Shown here one piece after another: positions 1 to 6,137 of a DNA stretch of 6,137 bases. Below the pieces are notes generated by a model. The model was not told the DNA's origin, did not search any database, and saw only the letters and a list, made by a program, of their open reading frames with translations. The stretch lies in NCBI GenBank assembly GCA_938082955.1, contig CALKDE010000062.1, forward strand, positions 1 to 6,137, written 5' to 3'. Source of the DNA: an uncultured Pseudomonadales bacterium. GTDB taxonomy: Bacteria > Pseudomonadota > Gammaproteobacteria > Pseudomonadales > Pseudohongiellaceae. Position 1 is the stretch's first letter, and each line of letters starts with the position of its first letter. A program made the translations under genes and the position numbers.

Positions 1-2121
1 GCGTGGATAGCCGACATCTTTTGGTACCTATTGGGTTATCTTGCCTTCGCGTTTCCTGCTTTGCTGGTATACAAGGTGTACACATCTTTTCGCGAATCCG
101 TACTCGAGTCTGAGTTCTCCTGGCCTTTATTTTGCCTGAAAACTGGCGGCTTTGTCCTACTAGTAATCTCAGCTTGTGGTTTGGCAACCTTGCACTTTCA
201 GATTACTGAGGAATTGCCTTCCGCTGGCGGTGTGATCGGGTCATTGGTTGCGGATCTGAGCATACCTGTATTAGCAACTCTTGGTAGTACATTGCTGTTA
301 CTCGCTGTTTTCCTGTTCGGGCTTACCCTAACAGTGTCCATCTCTTGGCTTGCCGTGATCGATAAGCTGGGCGCGACGACACTGAGCATCATGTCGCGGA
401 TGGGAGCCAAGTACCATAAATGGATCGAAGAAAGAAAGCAGGAGCAGGTCACCAAGAAGCGCTTGGAGAGCCGCAAGAAAGTTCTCGATATCCATATTGA
501 GAAAGAAGCGAGGCGGGCGCCACCGAAGATCAAAGCGCTAGCTATCAAAAAGCCTGTGAAGAGCGCGCGAGTTGAGAAAGAAAAGCAGGGCACGCTGTTC
601 GCGCCCTCATCAATTAAGGAATTGCCAGCTATTGGCTTATTGGACGCTTGGCAGGAAACCAACGATTCTGGCTTTTCGAAAGAATCTCTAGAGGCGATGT
701 CCAAACTCCTTGAACTTAAACTCAAAGATTTTGGCATAGAGATAGAGGTTACGGCGGTTAATCCTGGGCCGGTTATCACTCGCTTCGAGGTTCAACCAGC
801 GCCTGGCATAAAGGTTAGTCGGATAAGCAATCTTGCGAAAGATTTAGCGCGCTCACTTGCTGTGATATCGGTGCGCGTAGTCGAAGTCATTCCAGGCAAA
901 ACGGTCATAGGAATCGAGATTCCGAATGAGACCCGGGAAGTCATTCAGTTAAGTCAGGTCCTGTCTACCCCTGAGTTTGACAAGGCCTCTTCGCCGCTGA
1001 GTATGGCGCTAGGTCATGACATTGTGGGCAAGCCTGTAATAGTCGACTTAGCCAAGATGCCACATTTATTGGTTGCAGGAACTACCGGGTCGGGAAAATC
1101 TGTTGGCATTAACGCAATGATCCTGAGCCTGCTGTTCAAGTCGACTCCGGAACAAGTCCGCATGATTATGATCGACCCGAAAATGCTGGAACTATCGGTT
1201 TACGATGACATTCCTCACCTGCTCACCCCCGTAATTACCGATATGAAGGATGCTGCTAACGGTCTTCGTTGGTCCGTTGCCGAGATGGAGCGACGCTATA
1301 AATTGATGTCAGCTCTAGGCGTTAGAAATTTGGCAGGTTTTAACAAAAAAGTTACCGATGCCAAAAAATCAGGAAATCCAATAATGGACCCGACGTGGAA
1401 GCCTGATCCGATGCTGCTAGAGGAAGAGCAGTGCGCGCCGGAACTAGAAGCACTGCCTTGCGTTGTCGTCATCGTCGACGAATTAGCCGATATGATGATG
1501 GTAGTTGGCAAGAAGGTAGAAGAACTGATTGCCCGTATCGCTCAGAAAGCTAGAGCAGCTGGAATACACTTAATTCTAGCGACACAAAGACCGTCAGTAG
1601 ATGTGCTAACCGGATTGATCAAGGCCAACATACCGACTCGAATGTCCTTTATGGTGCAGTCGAAGGTCGACTCAAGGACAATTCTGGGAGAGGGTGGCGC
1701 TGAACAACTATTGGGTAATGGCGACATGTTATTTCTTCCTCCAGGCGGTGGCATACCAACTCGTGTACACGGTGCCTTCGTAAGTGATGAAGAAGTGCAT
1801 CGAGTCGTTGCAGACTGGAAGCTGCGTGGCAAGCCGGTGTATATCGATTCTATTACGCAAAGTGTAGACGATTTAGACATGGGTGCGATGAACAATTCAG
1901 GGACAGTAGAGGACGATGAAAGCGATGCACTGTACGACGAAGCCGTTCGTTTTGTCACTGAATCACGCAAAGCCTCCATATCTGCCGTGCAGAGAAAGCT
2001 GCGAATCGGCTACAATCGCGCAGCCAGAATGATAGAAACAATGGAGCGCGCCGGCGTCGTTACTGAGATGGGAAGCAGCGGCTCGAGAGAAGTTCTCGCG
2101 CCACCGGCGCCTCGCGATTAA
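1..2121 (+). CDS. ftsK: DNA translocase FtsK, 5'-truncated by the window edge
   Basis: FtsK is a septum-anchored hexameric ATPase that pumps double-stranded DNA during division and helps resolve chromosome dimers at dif with XerCD. The frame is open from base 1, and the residues before the TTG at 31 (AWIADIFWYL) match the FtsK membrane region, so that TTG is not the start; roughly 60-80 N-terminal residues are probably missing. Numbering from base 1: membrane segments lie at about 5-28, 40-64 and 85-118, with a periplasmic loop (LPSAGG) between the last two. A short K/R-rich linker follows at about 130-205, then the alpha domain (about 222-345). The motor has Walker A GTTGSGKS at 360-367 and Walker B VVVIVDE ending in D493-E494, followed by ATQRPSVDV. 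A winged-helix gamma domain (about 642-700), the part that reads KOPS and contacts XerD in E. coli, is intact. The stop TAA lies 27 bp before lolA. The linker is far shorter than the several-hundred-residue one in E. coli. The identification is secure. Confidence 0.98.
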   Translation, partial: AWIADIFWYLLGYLAFAFPALLVYKVYTSFRESVLESEFSWPLFCLKTGGFVLLVISACGLATLHFQITEELPSAGGVIGSLVADLSIPVLATLGSTLLLLAVFLFGLTLTVSISWLAVIDKLGATTLSIMSRMGAKYHKWIEERKQEQVTKKRLESRKKVLDIHIEKEARRAPPKIKALAIKKPVKSARVEKEKQGTLFAPSSIKELPAIGLLDAWQETNDSGFSKESLEAMSKLLELKLKDFGIEIEVTAVNPGPVITRFEVQPAPGIKVSRISNLAKDLARSLAVISVRVVEVIPGKTVIGIEIPNETREVIQLSQVLSTPEFDKASSPLSMALGHDIVGKPVIVDLAKMPHLLVAGTTGSGKSVGINAMILSLLFKSTPEQVRMIMIDPKMLELSVYDDIPHLLTPVITDMKDAANGLRWSVAEMERRYKLMSALGVRNLAGFNKKVTDAKKSGNPIMDPTWKPDPMLLEEEQCAPELEALPCVVVIVDELADMMMVVGKKVEELIARIAQKARAAGIHLILATQRPSVDVLTGLIKANIPTRMSFMVQSKVDSRTILGEGGAEQLLGNGDMLFLPPGGGIPTRVHGAFVSDEEVHRVVADWKLRGKPVYIDSITQSVDDLDMGAMNNSGTVEDDESDALYDEAVRFVTESRKASISAVQRKLRIGYNRAARMIETMERAGVVTEMGSSGSREVLAPPAPRD

Positions 2122-2148
2122 CTGAAGCCTAACTAGACGTTTTTATAA

Positions 2149-2811
2149 ATGAATAAACCTTTAAAACAAACCCTGTTCCTTTTTATGCTGTACTGCGCTT
2201 GTGCTGAAGCTGTCTTTGCTCAAACGGCGACTAGTAGCTCTGCGTTTGATCGCTTAGATGTCTTGTTGAAAAATATAGAGACACTGTCAGCAGATGTCGT
2301 GCAATTGATCCTCGAGTCAGATGGTGGCGTGCTAGAAGAAAGTAAGATAAAGATGCTATTAAAGAAGCCTGATGGCTTCTACTGGGAAACGCTGACTCCC
2401 TTTCCTGAATTGATCGTTACCAACGGCAGAACATTGTGGAACTATCAACCTGATCTCGAGCAAGTAGTGATCGAAAGTTGGGATAGTAGCCGTTCTGAGC
2501 TGGCAGCGCAGTTGCTCAGCGGCAACATAGAATCCCTCGATGGCGATTATATGATCCGCGGTATTACCGCGATGGAAAGCGAGCATCAGGAATTTGAGCT
2601 GACTCCGCGTGCGGCGGAAAACGTTTACCAACTTATCTCTATTAATTTCATGCGTGATGAATTGGAATCAATTTATTTGAACAGCAAGAATGGACAGCAA
2701 ACAGTATGGCGTTTTGAGAATGTGATACGCAATCGAGCAATAGCTGATGCGCAGTTTCAGTTCGTGCCCCCGGTGAATATAGAGATAATTGAGAATGACT
2801 ATGCTCAGTAG
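2149..2811 (+). CDS. lolA: Outer-membrane lipoprotein carrier protein LolA
   Basis: LolA is the periplasmic chaperone that takes lipoproteins from the LolCDE ABC transporter and hands them to LolB at the outer membrane. The 220-residue product starts with a Sec signal peptide: K3 and K6, a hydrophobic core at about 8-19, and a likely cleavage site AVFA|QT after residue 24. This leaves about 196 mature residues, slightly longer than the 182 of E. coli. Family landmarks are KPDGFYW (73-79, W79 aligning with E. coli W49), the NGRTLWNYQPDLEQ segment, FELTPR, and the C-terminal FQFVPP. K73 occupies the place of E. coli R43, and the usual F-x-Q after the first helix is V50-V-Q52. The ATG at 2149 is chosen because it supplies the basic n-region; a start at M13 would lose it. 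No clear Shine-Dalgarno sequence precedes it. It lies 27 bp after ftsK, a conserved gammaproteobacterial pairing. Confidence 0.95.
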   Translation: MNKPLKQTLFLFMLYCACAEAVFAQTATSSSAFDRLDVLLKNIETLSADVVQLILESDGGVLEESKIKMLLKKPDGFYWETLTPFPELIVTNGRTLWNYQPDLEQVVIESWDSSRSELAAQLLSGNIESLDGDYMIRGITAMESEHQEFELTPRAAENVYQLISINFMRDELESIYLNSKNGQQTVWRFENVIRNRAIADAQFQFVPPVNIEIIENDYAQ

Positions 2812-2862
2812 CCTAGCGTTAACTCTGCAGTCAGTGCCGCAATTTACAAGTGCTTTACTAAC

Positions 2863-3240
2863 GTGATTACTTATATAGCAATCGCCTTTGGCGGTGCCTT
2901 TGGTGCCGTGTCTCGGTTCTGGATACATTCAGCTGTGCAGAGATTTAATGACAGCAGCTTCCCGTTAGGCACTTTTTCGGTGAATATTTTAGGCTCTTTC
3001 CTGATTGGCGTGTTCTTTGTCGTACTGGCAGAGAAAGCACAATTCGCAGAACCGTGGCGCCCACTAGTCACAGTTGGGTTTTTAGGCGCCATGACGACAT
3101 TTTCAACTTTCTCCCTCGATGCGCTGTTGTTATTCGAACAGGGCCACTACAATACCGCACTTTTCTATATCGTCAGTAGCGTCGCACTCTGCTTATTCGC
3201 CGCCTTTGCGGGCATGCAGGTAACGCGAGTCATGCTCTGA
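2863..3240 (+). CDS. crcB: Fluoride ion channel CrcB/Fluc
   Basis: CrcB (Fluc) is a small inner-membrane channel that works as an antiparallel dimer and lets fluoride leave the cytoplasm. The 125-residue protein has the family length and four predicted membrane helices (about 3-23, 34-56, 66-88 and 96-122). Diagnostic motifs are all present: GGAFGAVSRF (10-19, with R18), GTFSVNILGSFLIG (36-49, with the pore asparagine N41), and GFLGAMTTFSTFS (72-84), which carries the two pore phenylalanines F80 and F83 and the region of the central structural Na+ site. The start is GTG at 2863. The frame is open back to the lolA stop codon, but no other standard start occurs there, and this GTG gives the normal 9 residues before the GG motif. 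No Shine-Dalgarno sequence is visible, and I see no fluoride riboswitch in the 51-bp gap. It lies 24 bp before serS. Confidence 0.96.
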   Translation: MITYIAIAFGGAFGAVSRFWIHSAVQRFNDSSFPLGTFSVNILGSFLIGVFFVVLAEKAQFAEPWRPLVTVGFLGAMTTFSTFSLDALLLFEQGHYNTALFYIVSSVALCLFAAFAGMQVTRVML

Positions 3241-3252
3241 GCAAACTGATTC

Positions 3253-3257
3253 AGGAA
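3253..3257 (+). promoter_or_regulatory. Ribosome binding site of serS
   Basis: AGGAA lies 7 bases before the serS ATG at 3265, a good Shine-Dalgarno core at good spacing. It supports that start, which also gives the usual MLDPK N-terminus. It is the only strong ribosome binding site I can see before any gene start in the window. Confidence 0.75.
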
Positions 3258-3264
3258 TAGACAG

Positions 3265-4542
3265 ATGTTAGACCCCAAAATTATTCGCAGTGATGCGCAG
3301 GCAATTGCTGAGGCGCTCAGGAAGAAAAAATTCGAGCTAGACGTAGACCGCTTGGCGGATTTGGATAGCCGGCGCAAGATATTACAGACAGCAACTGAAG
3401 GCCTGCAGAATGAGCGGAACCTGCGTTCTAAGTCGATCGGCAAAGCGAAGGCGGCCGGAGAAGACGTCTCCGAAATCCTCTCATCCATGGATAGCATAAA
3501 GACCGACCTCGAAGAGAGGAAGGAGCAACTTAACCTGTTGCAGAAAGAGTTGAATGACTACTTGTTAACGGTGCCAAATGTGCCTTCAAATTCGGTGCCC
3601 GCGGGCGTTGATGACAGTGATAATCAAGAAATCTCCAAGTGGGGTGCTCCGAAGTCATTTGATTTTGAAGTTAAAGATCATGCCGAGCTAGGTGAGGCCT
3701 TGGAGCAGGGCTTAGACTTTGAAAGCGCAACTAAAATTACCGGTTCGCGCTTCGTCGTCATGACTGGCAGAACTGCGCAGCTACACCGTGCACTGATTCA
3801 ATTCATGCTCGATACTCATACTCAAGAGCATGGCTATACCGAAGTTAACGTGCCTTATTTAGTCAATGCGGACTCTTTGTTAGGTACCGGTCAGCTGCCC
3901 AAGTTTGAAGAGGACCTTTTTAAACTTCGGGGAGACCAAGAGTATTACCTGATTCCAACGGCCGAAGTACCGGTAACAAATCTTGTGAGAGATAAAATCG
4001 TTGATGCTGAATCGCTTCCCCTAAAGTTCACCTGTCACACTCCCTGTTTCCGATCAGAGGCAGGCAGTTACGGTAAAGACACGAAGGGCATGATCCGCCA
4101 GCACCAATTCGAAAAGGTCGAGTTGGTTCAAGCCATTAGGCCACAAGATTCGGAAGCTGCCCTGGAAGAACTTACGGAAAATGCTGAAACCATATTACAG
4201 CTGCTAGAACTTCCATACCGAAAGGTTGTGTTATGTGGTGGGGATACCAGCTTCGCATCGGCAAAGACATATGACCTCGAAGTTTGGCTGCCATCACAGA
4301 ACTGCTATCGAGAGATATCCTCGTGCAGCAGCTTTACCGATTTTCAAGCACGGCGCATGCAGGCGCGCTGGCGCAATCCCGAAACAGGAAAGCCTGAATT
4401 GCTACATACCGTCAATGGCTCAGGATTGGCTGTAGGCAGAACACTCGTCGCACTAATGGAGAATGGCCAACAAGCCGACGGCAGCATCCAGATACCGAAG
4501 GCTCTGCAGGCTTACATGAACGGGATCGAGCAGCTTGTCTGA
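3265..4542 (+). CDS. serS: Serine--tRNA ligase (SerRS)
   Basis: This cytoplasmic class II aminoacyl-tRNA synthetase activates serine with ATP and charges tRNA-Ser; in the selenocysteine pathway it also serylates tRNA-Sec. The 425-residue product is close to the 430 of E. coli. Residues 1 to about 110 form the antiparallel coiled-coil arm that grips the long variable arm of tRNA-Ser, rich in K, E, L and Q and ending near TVPNVPSNSVP. The catalytic core follows, with motif 1 around 175-200 (invariant proline P197), the serine-binding loop T232-A233-E234, motif 2 as FRSEAG with R263 and E265, and motif 3 as NGSGLAVGR ending in R392. All key residues are intact. The ATG at 3265 has a good ribosome binding site and yields the canonical MLDPK start. 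The stop codon overlaps the cysG start by one base. It is a complete, ordinary bacterial-type SerRS. Confidence 0.99.
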   Translation: MLDPKIIRSDAQAIAEALRKKKFELDVDRLADLDSRRKILQTATEGLQNERNLRSKSIGKAKAAGEDVSEILSSMDSIKTDLEERKEQLNLLQKELNDYLLTVPNVPSNSVPAGVDDSDNQEISKWGAPKSFDFEVKDHAELGEALEQGLDFESATKITGSRFVVMTGRTAQLHRALIQFMLDTHTQEHGYTEVNVPYLVNADSLLGTGQLPKFEEDLFKLRGDQEYYLIPTAEVPVTNLVRDKIVDAESLPLKFTCHTPCFRSEAGSYGKDTKGMIRQHQFEKVELVQAIRPQDSEAALEELTENAETILQLLELPYRKVVLCGGDTSFASAKTYDLEVWLPSQNCYREISSCSSFTDFQARRMQARWRNPETGKPELLHTVNGSGLAVGRTLVALMENGQQADGSIQIPKALQAYMNGIEQLV

Positions 4543-5927
4543 TGGATCTTCTGCCGATATTTCTCAATATCAAAAACAAGAAGTGTGTCGTTGTCGGTGG
4601 TGGAGAAGTGGCATTTCGTAAGGCGACTCTCCTGCTACGTGCTGGGGCAGATCTAAACATCGTCGCTCCTGTATTGAGCGACGAACTGCGCAAACTCTGT
4701 GTGGATACAGACTGCGCAATTACGGCGCGAGAATTCGAAGAAGCGGATATAAACAACGCGGTCCTCGTCGTTGCTGCTACAGATGACCTTAAGACCAACG
4801 AGCGCGTCTGTGTTATCGCTTCAATACTTAACATCCCAGTTAATGTCGTCGATCAACCTCATCTTTGTTCCTTCATCATGCCGTCGATAGTCGATCGCTC
4901 TCCAATCGTTGTAGCTATATCAAGCGGCGGCAGTTCGCCAATTCTTACTCGTAAGCTCAAGGAGCTAAACGAGGCCATGATACCTGGGCGAATAGACAAG
5001 TTAGCAGAATTGCTTGGCTCGTTTCGAGGAAGAGTAAAGAGCGAAATCAATGATTTTTCAGCAAGGATTCGCTTTTGGGAAAACGTTCTAGACAGCGAAA
5101 TCCCCGAACTGGTTTATAACGGTCAGGACGACGAGGCGAGATCCGCGCTGGATAATTGGCTGACGAATCCACAAAATGATCGAGTTGGCGGCGAAGTCTA
5201 TCTAGTGGGTGCAGGCCCCGGAGATCCAGATCTGTTAACCCTGCGCGCGCTACGGCTTATGCATAAGGCAGACGTTGTACTCTACGACCGATTGGTCTCC
5301 CCCGAGGTATTACTCAAACTAAGACCAGATGCTCAGAAGATCTATGTGGGCAAGCGCAGTGCAGATCACGCTGTACCACAGGAGACCATAAACGAGATGT
5401 TAGTTCGCTTGGCCAAAGAGGGTAATAGGGTGTTGCGACTCAAGGGCGGCGATCCTTTTATATTCGGGCGCGGTGGCGAAGAGCTCGAATCCCTGGCTGC
5501 CGCGGGCATTCCTTTTCAAGTAGTCCCGGGTATCACCGCCGCTTCAGGCTGCGCGAGCTATGCTGGAATCCCGCTTACTCATCGCGACTATTCGCAATCG
5601 GTTCGTTTCCTTACAGGGCACACGAAGGACGGACGGGTGCCGCTGGAGTGGGAACTCCTCGTAAAGGAGCAACAAACGCTCGTTTTCTATATGGGTCTCG
5701 CAGGCTTGCCCGACATCTGCGATCAACTTCTTAAGCATGGGATGTCTTCATCAACTCCCGTGGCTGTCATTCAACAAGGAACAACTCAGACTCAAAAAGT
5801 AGTAGTAGGAAATTTAAATAAGATAGCCGACTTGGCTGTTGAGAAAGAAATACAGGCGCCAACGATAATCATCATTGGAGAGGTAGTTAAGCTCCAAGAA
5901 TCGCTTTCTTGGTTCAACCGAGGCTAG
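4542..5927 (+). CDS. cysG: Siroheme synthase CysG (methyltransferase, dehydrogenase and ferrochelatase)
   Basis: CysG makes siroheme, the cofactor of assimilatory sulfite and nitrite reductases, from uroporphyrinogen III: two SAM-dependent methylations, NAD+-dependent oxidation of precorrin-2, then iron insertion. The 461-residue protein is full length (E. coli 457). The N-terminal half has a Rossmann NAD site VVGGGEVAFRKA (about 17-28), VVAATDD (76-82), D104, corresponding to the dehydrogenase/chelatase aspartate, and ISSGGSSP with S128 at the position phosphorylated in the enteric enzyme. The C-terminal uroporphyrinogen-III methyltransferase half starts near 218 with LVGAGPGDPDLLTL (221 onwards), YDRLVS with D249, GKR with K271, RLKGGDPFIFGRGGEE (from about 299), PGITAASG, THRDYSQS and FYMGL with M384. 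All three activities therefore look retained. ATG at 4542 shares its A with the serS stop, suggesting translational coupling; no strong ribosome binding site precedes it. It ends 27 bp from the convergent tusE-like gene. Confidence 0.98.
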   Translation: MDLLPIFLNIKNKKCVVVGGGEVAFRKATLLLRAGADLNIVAPVLSDELRKLCVDTDCAITAREFEEADINNAVLVVAATDDLKTNERVCVIASILNIPVNVVDQPHLCSFIMPSIVDRSPIVVAISSGGSSPILTRKLKELNEAMIPGRIDKLAELLGSFRGRVKSEINDFSARIRFWENVLDSEIPELVYNGQDDEARSALDNWLTNPQNDRVGGEVYLVGAGPGDPDLLTLRALRLMHKADVVLYDRLVSPEVLLKLRPDAQKIYVGKRSADHAVPQETINEMLVRLAKEGNRVLRLKGGDPFIFGRGGEELESLAAAGIPFQVVPGITAASGCASYAGIPLTHRDYSQSVRFLTGHTKDGRVPLEWELLVKEQQTLVFYMGLAGLPDICDQLLKHGMSSSTPVAVIQQGTTQTQKVVVGNLNKIADLAVEKEIQAPTIIIIGEVVKLQESLSWFNRG

Positions 5928-5954
5928 TCTCGAATCTAAAGAGGCAGTCAAAAA

Positions 5955-6137
5955 TCACAGACAGTTTTCCGGTTTCGGTAATCCCGAGATCTTGCTAGCG
6001 GTCTTCGCAGGTGTACCTCGGAACAGCTTCATCAAATAAATACTCCTGCCTTTATCAACTCCTAGGTCGCGCTTGACGAGATTTACCAAGGCGCGATTGG
6101 GAGGTGACATCTGATGACGGTTATAGAAATTGCGCAG
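5955..6137 (-). CDS. tusE: TusE/DsrC-family sulfur carrier, C-terminal part, cut by the window edge
   Basis: The reverse strand is open from the right edge to TGA at 5957-5955 and encodes 60 residues. They match the C-terminal half of TusE (E. coli TusE is 109 residues): LRNFYNRHQMSPPNRALV at the start, then DKGRSIYLMKLF, TPAKTASKISGLPKP and the final ENCL. TusE takes a persulfide from TusBCD and passes it to MnmA for 2-thiolation of the tRNA wobble uridine. The penultimate cysteine (C59 of the fragment) is the conserved sulfur-carrying residue. The position 11 residues upstream, a second cysteine in DsrC of dissimilatory sulfur metabolism, is serine (S48), which favours the TusE role. The gene is convergent with cysG. 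The N-terminal ~49 residues and any tusBCD partners lie outside the window. The family is clear; the choice of TusE over other single-cysteine paralogues is an inference. Confidence 0.88.
   Translation of the reverse strand: MRNFYNRHQMSPPNRALVNLVKRDLGVDKGRSIYLMKLFRGTPAKTASKISGLPKPENCL

Noticed and set aside
198..779. Reverse-strand open frame of 193 codons inside ftsK
   Set aside because: It lies wholly antisense to well-conserved FtsK sequence, is serine-rich with no recognisable domain, and reads as a by-product of ftsK codon use.
1686..1694. GGGAGAGGG in ftsK as a KOPS site
   Set aside because: KOPS is the 8-mer GGGNAGGG; this stretch has two bases between the first GGG and AGGG, so it does not match.
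2145..2150. TATAAA resembling a -10 element just before lolA
   Set aside because: It overlaps the lolA start codon, so it could not drive a normal lolA transcript, and no matching -35 element is evident.
2191..2205. Cysteines in the LolA signal peptide as a lipobox
   Set aside because: The residues before C16 and C18 do not fit the lipobox pattern, and a good signal peptidase I site (AVFA|Q) follows; LolA is a soluble protein.
4226..4435. Plus-strand open frame of 69 codons inside serS
   Set aside because: It is out of frame with an intact SerRS catalytic core and has no family resemblance.
4412..4834. Reverse-strand open frame of 140 codons across the serS-cysG junction
   Set aside because: It is antisense to motif 3 of SerRS and the Rossmann domain of CysG, both clearly coding, and its product is low-complexity and Ser/Arg-rich.
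5923..5946. Possible terminator hairpin between cysG and the convergent gene
   Set aside because: The best pairing is GTCTC with GAGGC, 5 bp with one G-U pair around a 9-base loop, and it is followed by A residues on the plus strand. It is too weak to call a terminator.

Overview
The window is a compact stretch of conserved housekeeping genes from a Gram-negative bacterium, most probably a gammaproteobacterium of moderate GC content. The main grounds are the order ftsK-lolA-crcB-serS-cysG followed by a TusE/DsrC-family gene, which resembles the block known from pseudomonads and marine gammaproteobacteria, and the presence of LolA (outer-membrane lipoprotein sorting) and of a fused, three-activity CysG siroheme synthase. 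I cannot name a genus from the sequence.

Layout: positions 1-2121 (+) are the C-terminal ~706 residues of the DNA translocase FtsK, cut by the left edge. Positions 2149-2811 (+) encode LolA, the periplasmic lipoprotein carrier. Positions 2863-3240 (+) encode CrcB/Fluc, a fluoride channel. Positions 3265-4542 (+) encode seryl-tRNA synthetase. Positions 4542-5927 (+) encode CysG and overlap serS by one base. Positions 5955-6137 (-) are the last 60 residues of a convergent TusE-type sulfur-carrier gene, cut by the right edge.

The five plus-strand genes are separated by 27, 51, 24 and -1 bp, so they could be read as one transcript, although their functions are diverse: chromosome segregation, envelope biogenesis, fluoride resistance, translation and siroheme synthesis. 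No gap exceeds 51 bp. I see no convincing terminator, riboswitch, RNA gene, repeat array, CRISPR or mobile element.

I did not find an undescribed system here. The points worth a second look are modest: rarA, often found between lolA and crcB/serS in related genomes, is absent; the TusE/DsrC protein has serine at the second-cysteine position; LolA shows substitutions at two usually conserved positions; FtsK has a short, strongly basic linker; and crcB has a GTG start with no visible Shine-Dalgarno sequence.
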